A stretch of DNA of 64,000 nt from Aspidiotus rigidus (lineage: Eukaryota > Arthropoda > Insecta > Hemiptera > Diaspididae). Position 1 is the stretch's first letter; each line of letters opens with the position of its first letter. The stretch spans positions 2,170,001 to 2,234,000 of the forward strand of contig JAVHKY010000044.1 of assembly GCA_035079385.1 (NCBI GenBank). The letters are read 5' to 3'. The notes under the pieces are model-generated. The model was not told the origin of the DNA. It saw nothing but the letters and a program-made list of their open reading frames with translations, and made no database searches. A program made the translations under genes and the position numbers. Below, piece after piece: positions 1 through 12,426 of the stretch.

Positions 1-264
1 GTTATTTTTGGCCTTTTAAAAATGCTTGAAATTGATATCAATCACAGCTTGAAATACGCTCATCATTTTATATTTATTTTCTTGGTTCAAATTCGATCAG
101 TGGATTATTGTATAATAATATTTAATCATCTCTAATTCTCTCTCTCTTGAACGCAAAAAAAGATTGCTGAATTTTTCTGAATCATTTTGATATTTCTGAT
201 GGTTGAAATGGGGTAAAAGAAATAAGAAATGATGAATTGAAAATAAGCTCAGAAATGACAAACT

Positions 265-270
265 TTTATT
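265..270 (-). promoter_or_regulatory. Candidate poly(A) signal of the SLC22-type gene
   Basis: AATAAA on the minus strand, about 190 nt downstream of the stop codon at 460-462. It is the expected hexamer in a plausible place, but in such AT-rich DNA it can occur by chance. Confidence -1.
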
Positions 271-459
271 AACTCTTCAAAAACTAACAAGCTACATAAG
301 CAAAATGACTGTGTACATACAATATTGACTTGTTTCGATGATCTAAAAAATATACTACGTGTACTGGATGGTTTCGAGTGTCCAATAAAGAAAAATAACT
401 AAACCAAATACATTAATAATACAACAATACAAATCTGTACATACGCTTGACTTGGACTT

Positions 460-3400
460 TCAAGACACACTTCTTTTTTCAGTTAGCTTTAATTTAGTCT
501 TTTCAGCTCGTTCCATCTCCTCTACTGTGTTGTACGAGGCCTTGTTTCTAGTCTCCGGTAATAAGGCTAGCAAAAATATAGCGAAGATACACATACTCCC
601 AAAAATGGTACTAGGAATATACCAAATATAAGCTCCCTGGAAATGATTACAATATTAATAAATAATTATTTTCATTCCTTTTGAACCCGGATCATCCCAG
701 ATTTCGTAACTTATAGCTAATTACTCCGAGCCAAACCACCTAAATTTTTACTATCCTCGCGTAGGATATAAAAATGAATTGTTTCTGTAGTCGTATGGGC
801 GCAACTGGACTACGATACTCCAATATTCAGCCAATCAAGCAAATCTTTCTTAAAATTATTTGATAGAATCCGATCTTTGGCGCTCTAACTAGCCTGTGGT
901 CTAGTGCTTTTGTACTGAACTAGCTTTCTAAGTAACCCATTTTTATCATCCTCCGACCGATTCCCTCCATTTCCAATCCACATCCAATTATTGTTCTCTT
1001 GAGAACCCCGCATCACCAGAAATACCGAAGATTTTTTCCGCTACTTTATTAGTATCATTTTCCTACTTTCTCTTCCAGCTTCCAAAAAATCAACGAAATT
1101 GCACATTGTAGCCGCTTATCAGAAATATTATTATCACAGAATCATCCATCGATCACTCCTGCTTCACAGATGGCACCGAATAAGGTTTCAAAATTATATA
1201 GGCCGAAGCTTATACCAAAAAGGGCTGGGCAAAATATCATTATCCATCATATGACGAATTGTCTCCGAAATGCTCTTAGCACTTTTTACTTTGAATTCAT
1301 AGAGTAGGCTAACTATCTTCATGTAAAATCCTCTTCTCAACCAACCAAACTGACGTCAGTCTGCTGGAGCACGATGTGGGCCTCTTTCTCGCAAAGTTAC
1401 CGGACAGAAAATCTAACTATTCCTAGCCTATAAAATGAATTAAACAACTTACCAGCAAATCGACGATATAAGGACTGACAAGGGTCCCTAGATGAGACAT
1501 CGTCACTGATGCTCCAACTGCGGTGTTTCTGACAGTTGTTGGAAACAACTCAGCGGTGTACAAAGGTAATATTGCGTAGACTGCTGAATCACAAAATCTT
1601 CCAAGCAATGCAATTATCAATATAGCCGTACTAAAATCTGGTAAATAATACGTAGATATTTACTTCATGGGTTCTAAATCATCGTTTAAGCCTTAAATTA
1701 CTGTTATAAAAATGTATACTGACTTCTTGGTAAGAACATAATTGATAATAAAGAGATGCCAGTTGTGATGAATAATAATATGGAGCAAGTTTTACGACCG
1801 ACCACACCGAGCATTGGAATCGGTGCTATATTACTGAGTATTTCGATAATTCCACTCAATAAAGGGTACATATACCTTCCAACGTCAAAATTTTGTCCAT
1901 TCATAGCTAATTGCAAGGGAAAAAAATTACCGAGGACATTACTTTTGAATCGAATATGAAAAAATCAAAGAAAATGGAAACCTGGCAGGGTGTCTACTGG
2001 AAAAAAATTTCGAAAATACTTGACTTTTACTTAACCTTTTACTTGACATTTTTTCAATGTAAACGAGTTAACAAACAAGAAAAAAAAAATCAAATTGGCT
2101 AGAATTCCGTTTTTTTTTCGCTTTTTTCAAAATTTGTTGTCATTTTATTATTTTTACTTGACCGTTAATAATTGAATACTCGACTTTTACTTGTTTACAT
2201 GACTTTTTATCAAATACTTGCCTTTACTTGATTTACTTGACATACATGAGCGGTAGACACCCTACTGTTTCATGAGGGATGTACAAGTACGAATGTCCGC
2301 CTTTTCCGAACGGCATGTCCTTTTCATATCTATCACTTAAGTTTAAATTTTTTTCAAATTCCCCTCTTATGTAGAATAAAGCACGAAAGTGGGCATTTTT
2401 CCGAGTCCTACAATTATAAATAGAGATCAAGGATAGAAATTCCAACTGATACTCTCACATAATATAGAGAACAGAGTCAAAATTTCGACATAAATCCTCA
2501 CAGTAGATCAGAACCAAATATACCAATTCGATCGAAATTTCTAAAATCCCCAAAGTAGGTCAGAGCCCTCACTCCCTCGGGAATCACAATTGGCCAGAAG
2601 GACAACGAATGGCGCCCGGCGGATATTTTCGCCAAAAGACATCGCTTTTCCCCTCCTCGTTCATAAAACAGGGTTTCTGTTGAAATTTTTTTTCACTTAC
2701 TTAGTCCATAATAAGTAGTCGCTACCGTGAACCACGAAAAGAAACTTATCAACGCTCTTTTGGTTAGGGTCCATGTCGAAAAAAGCGACGCAAATTTAGC
2801 TAATGGCAATACCAATCTTTTTATCAAAGGTATATGCTCGTCTTCATCATTTGCATTTGCATTCTAAATTATGAGAGAAATCAATCCGTAAAGTACGAAC
2901 TAGAAAATACGTTTAAATTTCTTATATTTTCTTTTCTGAAATAATGATTTTTAAAGTTGTTAGATACGAACTTTGGAAACCATATTCTGAGTTTTTGAGG
3001 TAGGTTCCAATGTTCGATCGATATTCCGAAGAACTTTCCACGCCTCATCATATCTCCTCTTGTACACTAACCATTGAGGTGATTCTGGAATGATCCTACA
3101 AATATCGGGACAACAGAAACCCGGCTTAGCGTTATCAATGATGCATGTAATTTACGTGCATCATTGATAACGCTAAGCCGGGTTTCTGTTGTCCCGGTCA
3201 CATACGTATAGGTACATAATATTGAAACGAAGTGTGGCGGAATGTACAAACAAAATTCTTTATTCAACTTGTATCTTTGTACCAGTAATAAAATGGTAGA
3301 GCGAGAGTGGGAATCGCCATAAATATTTGTAAGGACTGCCAATGTCGTAAATGGTACGCGACCAAGGAAAGCAAGCTTATTCCCACAGGGTAAGAAGCGT

Positions 3401-6400
3401 TGAAAGCACAACACATCCATGCTTTTGACGGACCCACAACAATTTCGGTAACTGGAAAATAATCCATTAGGTACATATTACAAATAGAGCTCGATTACAA
3501 AACATTTGAAATAGGTTTACGGTTTTGGTAGAGAGACTTCAAAATCAGTATAGTTGCTATACTTTTCTATTAAATTCTTCTAGACATTCTACATGAATGA
3601 GTATGGAAAAATTGAAATATTACGTAAAGTGAAGACTGTGCCGAAGTATCCTACTCCGCTCGCACCGACCAAAAAGCGTGTGAAAAGGAAGATGTAATAC
3701 ACTCCTGTGAAGGGTGCTAAAAGAGCCGAGGTGACGTACGTTAATGCAGCCATGGTAAAGCCGAGTCTCCGACCATACCTGTAATCGCTCGACTCATTAT
3801 TATTTTTGTTAGGAACACACTTACGAAATTTACAGTTGCATATACCTGTCAGATATGATGCCGAAAAAAGAAGCTCCGAAAATTTTTCCAATAGCGAAAG
3901 CGGCTTGAATATTGGATCTATATACGAAACGATCGCAAACTAAATGCCACTAAGAAGACATATTTAACGTCATTAGGATAATTAAATGGAAAACTCGAAT
4001 TTATCATAGTTTTATAGAGAATATTATACGTCTGTAGTACACCAAAGACGGTCCATTTCACCGGCCCCCTCCCTTTTTTAAATTTTGAATTTTTTTTGGC
4101 ATAATGAATTGTGCTCGATTTGTGCTGAATTGTGCTGCAAAAATTATATTTTGTGCTTGCTCCCTCCCGAAGATATACTACAAAAGAGCAGGGGGCCTGG
4201 TGCGATATCAGCCCCCCATTTGTAATTTTTTAGGGAAAAATGAATTGTGCTCAAATTCTGCCGAAATGTGCCGCAAATTTTATGTTTTGTACTTCCTCTG
4301 TTCCTCCGGAATGGATGTAAGTTTGTCAAACAACAGACCCCAAATTTTTCATTCTTGTCTCGCTGAATGAAATGTGCTCAATTAGTGTTGAAATGCGCAA
4401 ATTTTATGTTTTGCGTTTAAATATTCACAATCTTTGGTGGGGCTACTGTGAAAACAATACCCTCCCCCCACTTTTCCAAATTTTAACTGGGACCTATTTG
4501 TTCTATGGAACTTGGAATATTTTTGACTATCAAGCTATTTGTATGTCAAGAACTTGGAGAAATATTGACTTTCAATCTGGTGGAAACTGACCTAACCTAA
4601 TAAGGTATAAGTAGAACTTGACAAAAGTAAACAAGAAATTTAGGGAACCTTTTCTATGGGTAGAATTTGATTATGAACGCATTAAGATTGAAATTGAAAA
4701 TTGGAGAGTCTCCTACTATCATACGATAGCTTGGAAGTTTTTGGTGTAACGGCAATCCGGCACAATTCGAGCACAATTTATTTTGCCCCAAAAAATTAGA
4801 AATTTCAAAAAGGGGGGCTGCTATCGCACCAGCTCCCCGAGAGGCTTTTTTGTATATCTTCGGAAGGCGGCAAGCGCAAAACATAATTCTTGTAGCACAA
4901 TTCAGCACAAATCGAGCACAATTCATTATGCCAAAAAAAATTCAAAATTTCACAAAGGTGGGCCGGTGAAATGGACCTTTATAAAGAATAGAGATCATCC
5001 TTTCTTGTCTATAAAAATGGCTCATTTCTTCTTCTCCTTAGGAGGGGGAGAGGATATATCGAAAATAATTTAAATTATTATGCGCTAATTATTTTCTCAC
5101 TTTACGTAGCCTACATTCAATTTTTCTACTGTAATGTGAAGTGAAATGTTTCTACTTTCCGAGTCGATTCTAATGATATTGGGTGTTCGAGCTATAGGTA
5201 CTCGTATAGTCATCAGCCTCATACCTTATCTTTCTTAGTATGACTCAGTTGCACTATTCAATATTCAGCTACTTCGTGATAATTTTGCAACCAAAAGGAC
5301 AACCTACTCGACAAAATATCTTCCGCGCAATTTTGGTCATGTCTATTTAATCTCTTCATTTTGGAAGTATTTATGGTATGGGTCCTGTTCCATCAAGATA
5401 AGTACAATTTTCCAATGGAAGGGAGTTTGTTTTTATTTCTCAAAAGGGGGAGGGATATCTTCTTTCTAAGTACGAGTATCATCATTTCTTTATCCAAGTA
5501 AACAAGTTGACGAGAAAAAAAAACAGTAAAAAACGAGAAAAAAATTGTAGTGGACGCAACAGCATCCCTTCATTTCATGACCACACATAAAAGTGAGTTT
5601 GAGCTCATATAAGAGAAGATTTTGCCGTCGGCATTTAATTCAATAACATAATACTCACTTCACTTATTACAGAATATTTGCTCTCGAATACAAATTTCTT
5701 ACATGGAATTTTCTTCAAATCTTTCTTCGTTGAATTTACCCATTTTGAAATACTCTCATAAGATTGGGTCGCGATTTTCGCATAATCTAGATCGTAGTAT
5801 TCGCAACTATAGTCGAGTACGGACTGACCTCTGCAAAGTGCAAACAATTCTATCATAAATTAGTAATTCCAATTATTCGGGGAGGTGTGTAGATTGCAGC
5901 TGTTGATGAGGTGTACATCAGAATTGAAAAAGTCTAAGAGAGGATAAGGAAGTTTCAGGAGATCGTTAAATGAGCACCAAGAGAATAACGAAAGGTATTT
6001 TCAGAACCAGTCGCCATAAATCTTTTTCTTTTGACTATTTCAGATCTGTACGTATTGCACACATAACGACAGCTTCTTCTCCAGCCTAGATGGCTCACAT
6101 GGAGCCTATTATTTTAAGGGAACCTGTTTTATGAGGATTTTCTGATTTCCATTATGATTGATTATTTTTGATCGAAATTTCTTAAACACCAGTGTTGCTA
6201 CGTGGTGATGATGAATGTCGCCAACTTCTTTGGTTGAAGGAAACTAAAAGCGCCAAGCACAAAATATTGCCCTTGCTGAACACATGAAGTAGACCAAGAT
6301 CCAGGGCTTGCAACTGGAATTTTTTCAATGGTTAACAATTATCAGTCAAATGACCTCCCAATTTTTTTCGGTTATGGGTTATCGGTCAAACATCATTTTG

Positions 6401-9235
6401 ACTAATTGTTAAATGTTGAAAAATGTTTCGATAAAGAAGCCCTAAAATTTTTGGTTGGCATTGTTAGAAGCCCTGGAATTTCCAGTCAAGTAACTGTTAT
6501 AACAGAAAAAATAGCGGTCAACGGTTAATCGGTCAAGATTCATTTCATTGTCAATTATAACGCTTACAGTTATAATCGGTCAAGATCAATATTTGATTTC
6601 GGGTATAACTCATTACCTAACCAAAAAATAACTGTTTTTGTGCAAGCCCAGCCAAAATCACCAATATTCGCCAGTTTTGATCGTCAAAGAGCCCTGTTGA
6701 TGACAAACAATTGCCAAATTTTATGTTGGTAGCTAATTGAGCTTGTAGGAGCCAATAGTATTTTCTTAGGAGCCCAACTATCAAACCCTCTTTCATTAGG
6801 CCCAATTGGCGCTTTGTAGCCAAGCTTAATAACTGCTCAAGACTCTATGAAGTTGAAAAAGGGTTTTCCGATTGTACAAATCTACTTTTCTTTACGCACA
6901 TACGATAACGCCGTTTATCCTACTCGATTTACGGGAACAAAGCGCTTTGTTTCGTAGGCGAAACGACACTCCGTGAATGCGCGTCGTTGTAGCGTCAAAA
7001 TCAGTATTGCGCATGTGCAAAGGGTAAATATGAATTTTCATATCTACCCTTGGTGAGATATGAATTTCCGCGGGTAACAACACTATATACTCGGCTTTTT
7101 CATCGCTTTTTCATCGCGTAAAGAAAAACGTTATGTGCAACACGGGAGAAAAAGCATTTCTCAACTCTGTGCAAATATCAACCCTTGCCTTCGGCTCGGA
7201 TTGCTAACTTTGCACTCGTGAGAAATGGCTCATTTTTCTCCCTTGTTGCACAAATAACTATTTCGAGTTGCTTTTACAAAAGTACTTTCGGGTGTTATCC
7301 ATCATCAGTTTCCAATTACTTATTAGCAAAAAAAGATACCATGTAAGATATGTACTTGAAGATTATTCGGGCTAAATAATTGAGTTACGGTACCGCGGGT
7401 ACCTAGACTACTATTCTATCGACATTTTTATTATACGTACTATACCCTATTTCTTTAATGAGTAGCTCGATGGTATGGTCGGAATTTTTCCGAAGACTGT
7501 TTCTGTTTGCATTTTATTCTTCGATCTGGAGTAGGTTCGAATTAATGACATGTATAAGATTGATAAAGTTGAATTACAAATAGCTATTGTTCGCGGGATA
7601 CAACGTTATCGATATTGTGAGTGACGTAATACCCCTCAGTCTGGCCCATCGTATCGCGTTCGAAACATCAAATTTCACAAAAAAATATATAAATTAACGA
7701 GCTAATTGGAAAATATGTTACATATCGGGGTTACGTCTGCATTAAATTATTTCGTTAATTCCGCGGGATGACGGTGTCCGACGACTGGTTTAATTTTACG
7801 ACTTCTTGGAAATATACTAAGTTACGCTGTACTGTTTGGTGACTGCGGTATTTGAATCAAATACATACAAATAGCTCTCTCGAAAGCGACAAGATAATAT
7901 TCTTCTGTGAACTATTGAAGTCTTGAGGCTATTCAGGAACGACGGGAGGCAGAGTAAAACACATATAAAAGGCCGGAAGACCGCTTTTGAAGTCCTATTT
8001 CTGAAGAGTGAGGATAACACGCAGAAATTTTTTTTCCTCGCTCAAAACTGGGTGATTTTTGACAGGGAACTTGTTCTATGTTTTTTTTTTAGAAATTCGC
8101 CATACGCCGTCCGGCGAAAAACTTACGAAAGAACCGCAAATCCCTGGAGGGGGGACGTGAATAAAGGAACATGGTAAAGCCTAGTGTATTGTGGTCTTCG
8201 GACCCTCTCATTCACAAAAGGAACTTCCATCTGAAGGCGAAATACGACGATCGGTCTTAGGGCCTGGTATTGTAGTGGGTATCGCACTCGTCATGAAAAC
8301 GAGAAGTCGCGGCTCTGATTCCCGCTCGAGGTAGGAGATTTTTGCGTCATATTTCTTCTTCTATCCTTATTTATATGATTCTTGTGAACGTCTGCTCTTA
8401 CCACCTTCCTTCAAATACGCCAATATTGAAACCACATTCGTTCCATTGAACAGATTTCCTGCATTCCTCCTTATATTTCGTTAAGGACGTTTTTAAATTA
8501 GCAAATTTGAGAATTTTTCAACGGATCAAAGGAGATGTTATTGTGCAGTGCAGTGTTTTGTTGCGTGTTTTTCGAGTGTATTTTGGAAACTGATACCTGT
8601 ACAGTTAGCGAGAGGGAGTCGAAGAAATGGTTCGCAAAAATGTGTGGTGTACAGCATTGCACTCGCAAGAAGAAGACGACCATGGTTCTTTAAAAGGAGG
8701 ATGACAACGGTGACGAATTTTGTATTGGTTGAGATAGTCCAAAATTTCGCCATCCCAACAGTTCTACAATGCGACCACGACAGGAGGGAGATCTAGAAGA
8801 ATACATTTGTAAGAAAAAATCGAATGCACTCGTGCGATGCTGTAAACAGTTACAGGTTCCTTCAATTCATTTTTTTGTTTGAAATTGTGGGTCAGCGTTG
8901 CCCCTATTACCAGAATGACTACCGTACTCGTATTATTTTACAATGAAAATTTACTCGGGTAGAGATATGTTCCTGATTTGCTCATTCGTCCAGCCAGCCT
9001 TCTCTAACTCAGGAATCTTACAGTGGTACGGTTCAGCGTCAACGTAAAATACATAGGCCGAAATATGCATGCCATTCAAGATACCAGGAGAAGCAGCCAG
9101 AAAAAATAACGAGTACAGCCAAAATTTACGGTTTTGACATATTTTCTCTAAAACCAGATTGACCTCTTCTTTGAATAATTCGTGTCGATCTTGGTCTGTA
9201 CCATCTCCTATGTACGATAAAAGAATCCATCTCAT
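460..9235 (-). CDS. SLC22-type organic cation/zwitterion transporter (MFS), 10 coding exons
   Basis: Coding exons in transcript order: 8955-9235, 5659-5830, 3846-3949, 3624-3778, 3283-3451, 2972-3095, 2701-2863, 1724-1906, 1453-1637, 460-636. All junctions are GT-AG, phases agree, and the sum is 1713 nt (570 residues plus stop), normal for SLC22. Visible hallmarks: first membrane helix about residues 38-58, a long cysteine-bearing extracellular loop (about 66-155) ending WHLVCDR (152-158), the MFS loop DRYGRR (185-190), IIPESPQW (295-302) after helix 6, YTAELFPTTVRN (477-488) and PETRNK (539-544) near the C-terminus. SLC22 proteins are plasma-membrane carriers for organic cations, carnitine-like zwitterions or anions; the substrate cannot be read here. 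The donor after exon 6 (GTTCGT) is weak. The start is the least certain point: I took the ATG at 9233-9235, but the frame stays open upstream to 9532 and an acceptor-like site near 9214 could join a separate first exon. Confidence -1.
3106..3196. repeat. 91-bp near-perfect palindrome in a transporter intron
   Basis: The left arm 3106-3145 and right arm 3157-3196 are exact reverse complements over 40 bp. The centre (3146-3156) continues the pairing with one mismatch around a single base, so almost the whole 91 bp is one hairpin. It fills half of the 187-nt intron 3096-3282 and its edge lies nine bases from the 3' splice site of the SLC22-type gene. Confidence -1.
4050..4977. mobile_element. 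Fold-back (MITE-like) element with about 200-bp inverted arms
   Basis: The ends GGTCCATTTCACCGGCCC (from 4050) and its reverse complement (to 4977) start two arms of roughly 200 bp that are diverged reverse complements. Both arms carry the same words, for example 'aattgtgctcgatttgtgct' near 4107 and its complement near 4900. The middle (about 4270-4760) has no transposase-like reading frame. It sits in the long intron of the SLC22-type gene. Open frames in the arms are shadows of the repeat. Confidence -1.
6320..6605. repeat. Decayed repeat rich in GGTTAT/GGTCAA words
   Basis: Imperfect repeats of words such as 'gttatcggtcaa', 'cggtcaacggttaatcgg' and 'ttataatcggtcaag' resemble the ends and interior of the inverted-repeat element at 20771-21797. 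It is probably a fragment of the same family, in the transporter's first intron. Boundaries are approximate. Confidence -1.
7130..7258. repeat. Short hairpin element (imperfect inverted repeat)
   Basis: The ends GTTATGTGCAAC and GTTGCACAAATAAC face each other, followed inwards by matching stretches (gggagaaaaa / tttttctccc, catttctca / tgagaaatg, tgtgcaaa / tttgcact). The arms are about 50 bp, interrupted by mismatches. Resembles the other small hairpins in the window (16204, 20868). Confidence -1.
8063..8180. repeat. Diverged copy of the CAGGGAACCTGTTTTATG repeat family
   Basis: 'cagggaacttgttctatg' followed by 'gccatacgccgtccggcgaa' matches the family seen at 57994, 58706 and 60568 (start word, then a CGCCGT-CAGCGAAAAACTT block). 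This copy is older and lacks a matching opposite end. Confidence -1.
8261..8332 (+). repeat. tRNA-like sequence, probable SINE head or tRNA pseudogene
   Basis: An A-box-like stretch (tggtattgtagtggg), a five-base stem with a seven-base loop (CTCGT/ACGAG) and a B-box-like stretch (gctctgattccc) lie at tRNA-like spacing. The acceptor stem does not pair and position 33 is not T, so a working tRNA is unlikely. A tRNA-derived SINE head fits better. No tail or target-site duplication was identified. Confidence -1.
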
Positions 9236-12220
9236 AATTTTCTGGCACAGAATTGAGTTGTTCTTTAAAAATAGGTTTGTCCTTAAGAGTTTTCTTACCA
9301 GCCAATCCGGCCACTGCTTCTTTTTCCATTTCGATTTCGATGTTTTTTTCACGAACGTCAAAAAATCATTACGAATTTCATAGAGGTATATCCTAGCGCA
9401 TCTTTTAACGGTCACATGATATAGGCGTGAACGACTTCGCTTTTCGGCGTTACGAGCCGAATGAATTCGCACCGAATTATTTTTCAGGTCTGATGACGAA
9501 TTTTTCGTCGGTCGGAAGAATAAGGCGTTCATAAATTTTCGGCGTAGCGCACATACTCGTAGTATCCTGTATGCTATAAGCGCAGAAAATTCGGGTTCTT
9601 GCTGGAATATGGCGCACTTTTTATTAAACGTAATCTAGAAAACTTCCCGTCTTCGTTGAATGGGAAAGTACGTAATTGAGCAAGTTAATAAACAATTACC
9701 TAGGATTATAAGAGTGTCATCGCGTTCCTCAATGCCAAATTAATACGAAATGCCGTGCCATATCATTATTATGTGTATAGCATCGTCAGAAAGTCGAGTT
9801 CCGTTTCATACGTAGATGTAAAAACACAAGTACGAGTACGTAGCGGGAGACTAAATTCATTTGCGCCACTACCGTACCGTACCGGTACCTATCATATTCT
9901 CATAAGGTACCTACATATCAAATTAAAACTCTGAAAAACCATTACTATTACAAACACATGTTTTAATCGTCGGGGATGTCTTGTATAGTTTCGTATGCAA
10001 CTCCGATTTTTTATTCTCAGGTGCAATAGCCTAGTTCCTGCGAACTAAGTGCGATTTAGATGAGAGTTCTCCTTCTCTTCTTATAGTTCTCTGATCATGC
10101 TAAATTTTGTTGAGACTCTTGTGTGTTTACACGAAGTTTAAGTCAAGTCCTGAATTCAGAGCGTTTTTTGCCAAATACTTTTACCTAAATGCCTTTACCC
10201 TCTCCAGAATCACAATGATTCATGTAGGTAACTTATAAAGCTCAAAGATCAAAATCTTGCCTGGTCTCCTTACACTGGGTAGGGCATTTAACGTTTCGCG
10301 TTTTTGCGCTAGAGTAGATTTAGCGCGAACTCCCACGTAGATGGTAACATCATTTTACCCCACCCTGCTGATGCTTATAGGCTATACGGCTCGATGGTGT
10401 ATTTTTATACACCCGTTTTGCATAGGTACTCGTACCTACACATTCTTTCATTTCGTTCTCGCGTTTTTATCATTATTGAGTCTTGTATTCCAACTGATAG
10501 AACCCTTTGCGTAGGCCTACATACACTTTCAGAGTATTTTAACTAACAAACCTAAGAATGCTGCGATTTATTTGGGTTGTTTCTAAACTCTCAACAAGGT
10601 TTGACCTTGTAACCTACCAGATGTGTTTCGTACTACGCATTCTGTAGGTACCACAACAGTATTACGGAATAGTTCTCAATTCTTCAGGGCTGAAAAGCTA
10701 TAAAATCGTCTCCTACTAGCCTATTCTGAATATTATATGGGGTTTGTAGGATTTGCTTGAAACCGTTGAGTTTGTATGTGTATTAACGATGGCTTCTGGC
10801 GTGTACAAGAAAACGCGAATTCATTTCAAAAAATAGTTCATTAGAGGAGCCTTTGTAAAGCAATTGTTAAGTATTTAAAAACGGATTTGAGTGTGGATAT
10901 CATATCAGACCTTTTGTACCTAGTGTACGAGTAAATTGTGGCTCGATCAAATATTCATTTGATTGCGAACGTCCTTAAATCTTTCGTCGGTGTTCAGACT
11001 CCTATTCGAGAATATGTTTGATCGTATACATCTTATAGCACCTCGATAAGAGTGAGTAGGTACGCAGTGGTTGATTTGGGATTTTCTACAGGGGTCAAGA
11101 AAAGGTTGACCAGATGAAGCGCAGAAGCGCACCTGTGGATCAAGTTTGAGTGGAGGACGAGTCTTGTCTGTGAAGTGGGGCAGATCGTGAATCTGTTAGT
11201 CTTCAACGTGATTGGAGATAGCCCAAGTTGTGGACCGTGTTGACGGTATTGGTTTCTAGTTTATCCTCAGCTGGTGAAATGCTGGAGAAGATTCCTGAGG
11301 GAGTATTTTTTATGGGTGCCGTGCTGGTGTAGCACAAATCAGACGGTAGGTTCTCAGCTGACAGGTAGGATGCCGGTCGAGTTGGGGCCGGGAGCCGAAA
11401 ACGTAGATCCGAAGCTGAGGTCGGCCAACCTTGGTTAGGGTGAGTGCGTTTAGGTTCCTTCTTGTTGAGACACTACAGTTGGTGGAATGCCGCTGTAGCC
11501 CCTGTGCACTGAATTATTCTATTATAATGTAGGTTAAGGCTGAAAGGGACTCAACCGTGACTTTTACAGTTCTAGATGATTGTCTGAAGGTGTCTTGAAG
11601 TCGGTTCCACCCACCAGGAGCAGGCTGTTCGGGCATTTTGACAGATAATTATTTTTGGAGTCAGCCCTATATATAGCTTGATGGGGTCTTACACGTGTCA
11701 CCTTTTTTTAGCCGATGACGTCAAGGGACCGCTGAGCTTCACTAATTTGTCCTGAGGGCATGTCGCAGATATCCAGACCTCTGAGTTTCAGAGACCTTCT
11801 CCCATTATTTTGCTCTGTAGTTTAAAATTGATAAAATTTTTTGGAATAACGACAGACGACCCATGAAATAAGTTCCATGGAACATTTATATAATTTGCTT
11901 ACAAAAATATGAACGATAGATACAAAAATAGTTTTTTTATAATAAGTTCTCCGTTGCGCCATTGCGATGCATACAGTGTATAGCATCCACTTTAATTTTT
12001 CCCCCTTCTCTTCTGATTTCTCTTTTGAAAAATGTTGTAAATTGAGAGTGTTTTGATTTCATTTCAGAAACTTCAATATCAGCATTAAATATGAAATGCG
12101 TTGATAATCTATACCTATTCATTGATTGTTGATTAAATTCTCTTGAGAACGCATTTCTTACACTTATTGTTCTGCAAGGAAAACGGCCTACTTTTGATTT
12201 TTATTTCGTGTTCAAGTGAC
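9236..12220. other. No convincing gene; intergenic
   Basis: Apart from the possible 5' extension of the transporter frame (to 9532) and the decayed stretch at 10950-11640, only short random frames, GTAC/TACCTAC words and AT-rich sequence are seen. Confidence -1.
10950..11640 (-). pseudogene. Possible decayed retroelement fragment
   Basis: This stretch is richer in G and C than its flanks. Read on the minus strand, 10947-11132 gives a frame with LIHRC..., FLDPC... and SYRGAIRCIRSNIF-like spacing that loosely recalls the C-terminal end of reverse transcriptases of the Penelope/LINE type. No catalytic motif is visible and neighbouring frames are broken, so this is a weak call. Confidence -1.
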
Positions 12221-12426
12221 GTATACCTACCGGTAAGGAACTATATATGATAGGTATGCGCAAGGGATAATAATCTGGTTGATAAAGTGTGAGAGGAGCA
12301 GTTATTCAGCGCCTGATTGGGCTGATTCCCGAATAACTGCTCCTCCTGATACTTTATATTAACCAGATTATTATCACTTGCGCATACCTATCTTATATAG
12401 TTCGGTTCCTTACTACCGGTACCTAC
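12221..12426. mobile_element. 206-bp MITE-like palindromic element
   Basis: The two halves are near-complete reverse complements. Both contain GATAGGTATGCGCAAG, GATAATAATCTGGTT and AGGAGCAGTTATTC in mirrored order, with the centre near 12325 and only scattered mismatches and short indels. There is no reading frame. Outer ends carry TACC(GG)TA words. Confidence -1.

Noticed and set aside
3067..3420. 117-residue minus frame across the transporter intron
   Set aside because: It runs in a different frame through exon 5, the palindrome and exon 6; the spliced frame matches SLC22 and this one does not.
4104..4926. Similar frames on both strands, beginning MNCARFVLNCA, at 4104-4370 and 4654-4926
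   Set aside because: They are the two arms of one inverted repeat read in opposite directions, not a gene family.
8548..8796. 82-residue plus frame with a basic segment, overlapping minus frames
   Set aside because: No domain, no splice signals and equally long frames on the other strand; probably repeat or chance.
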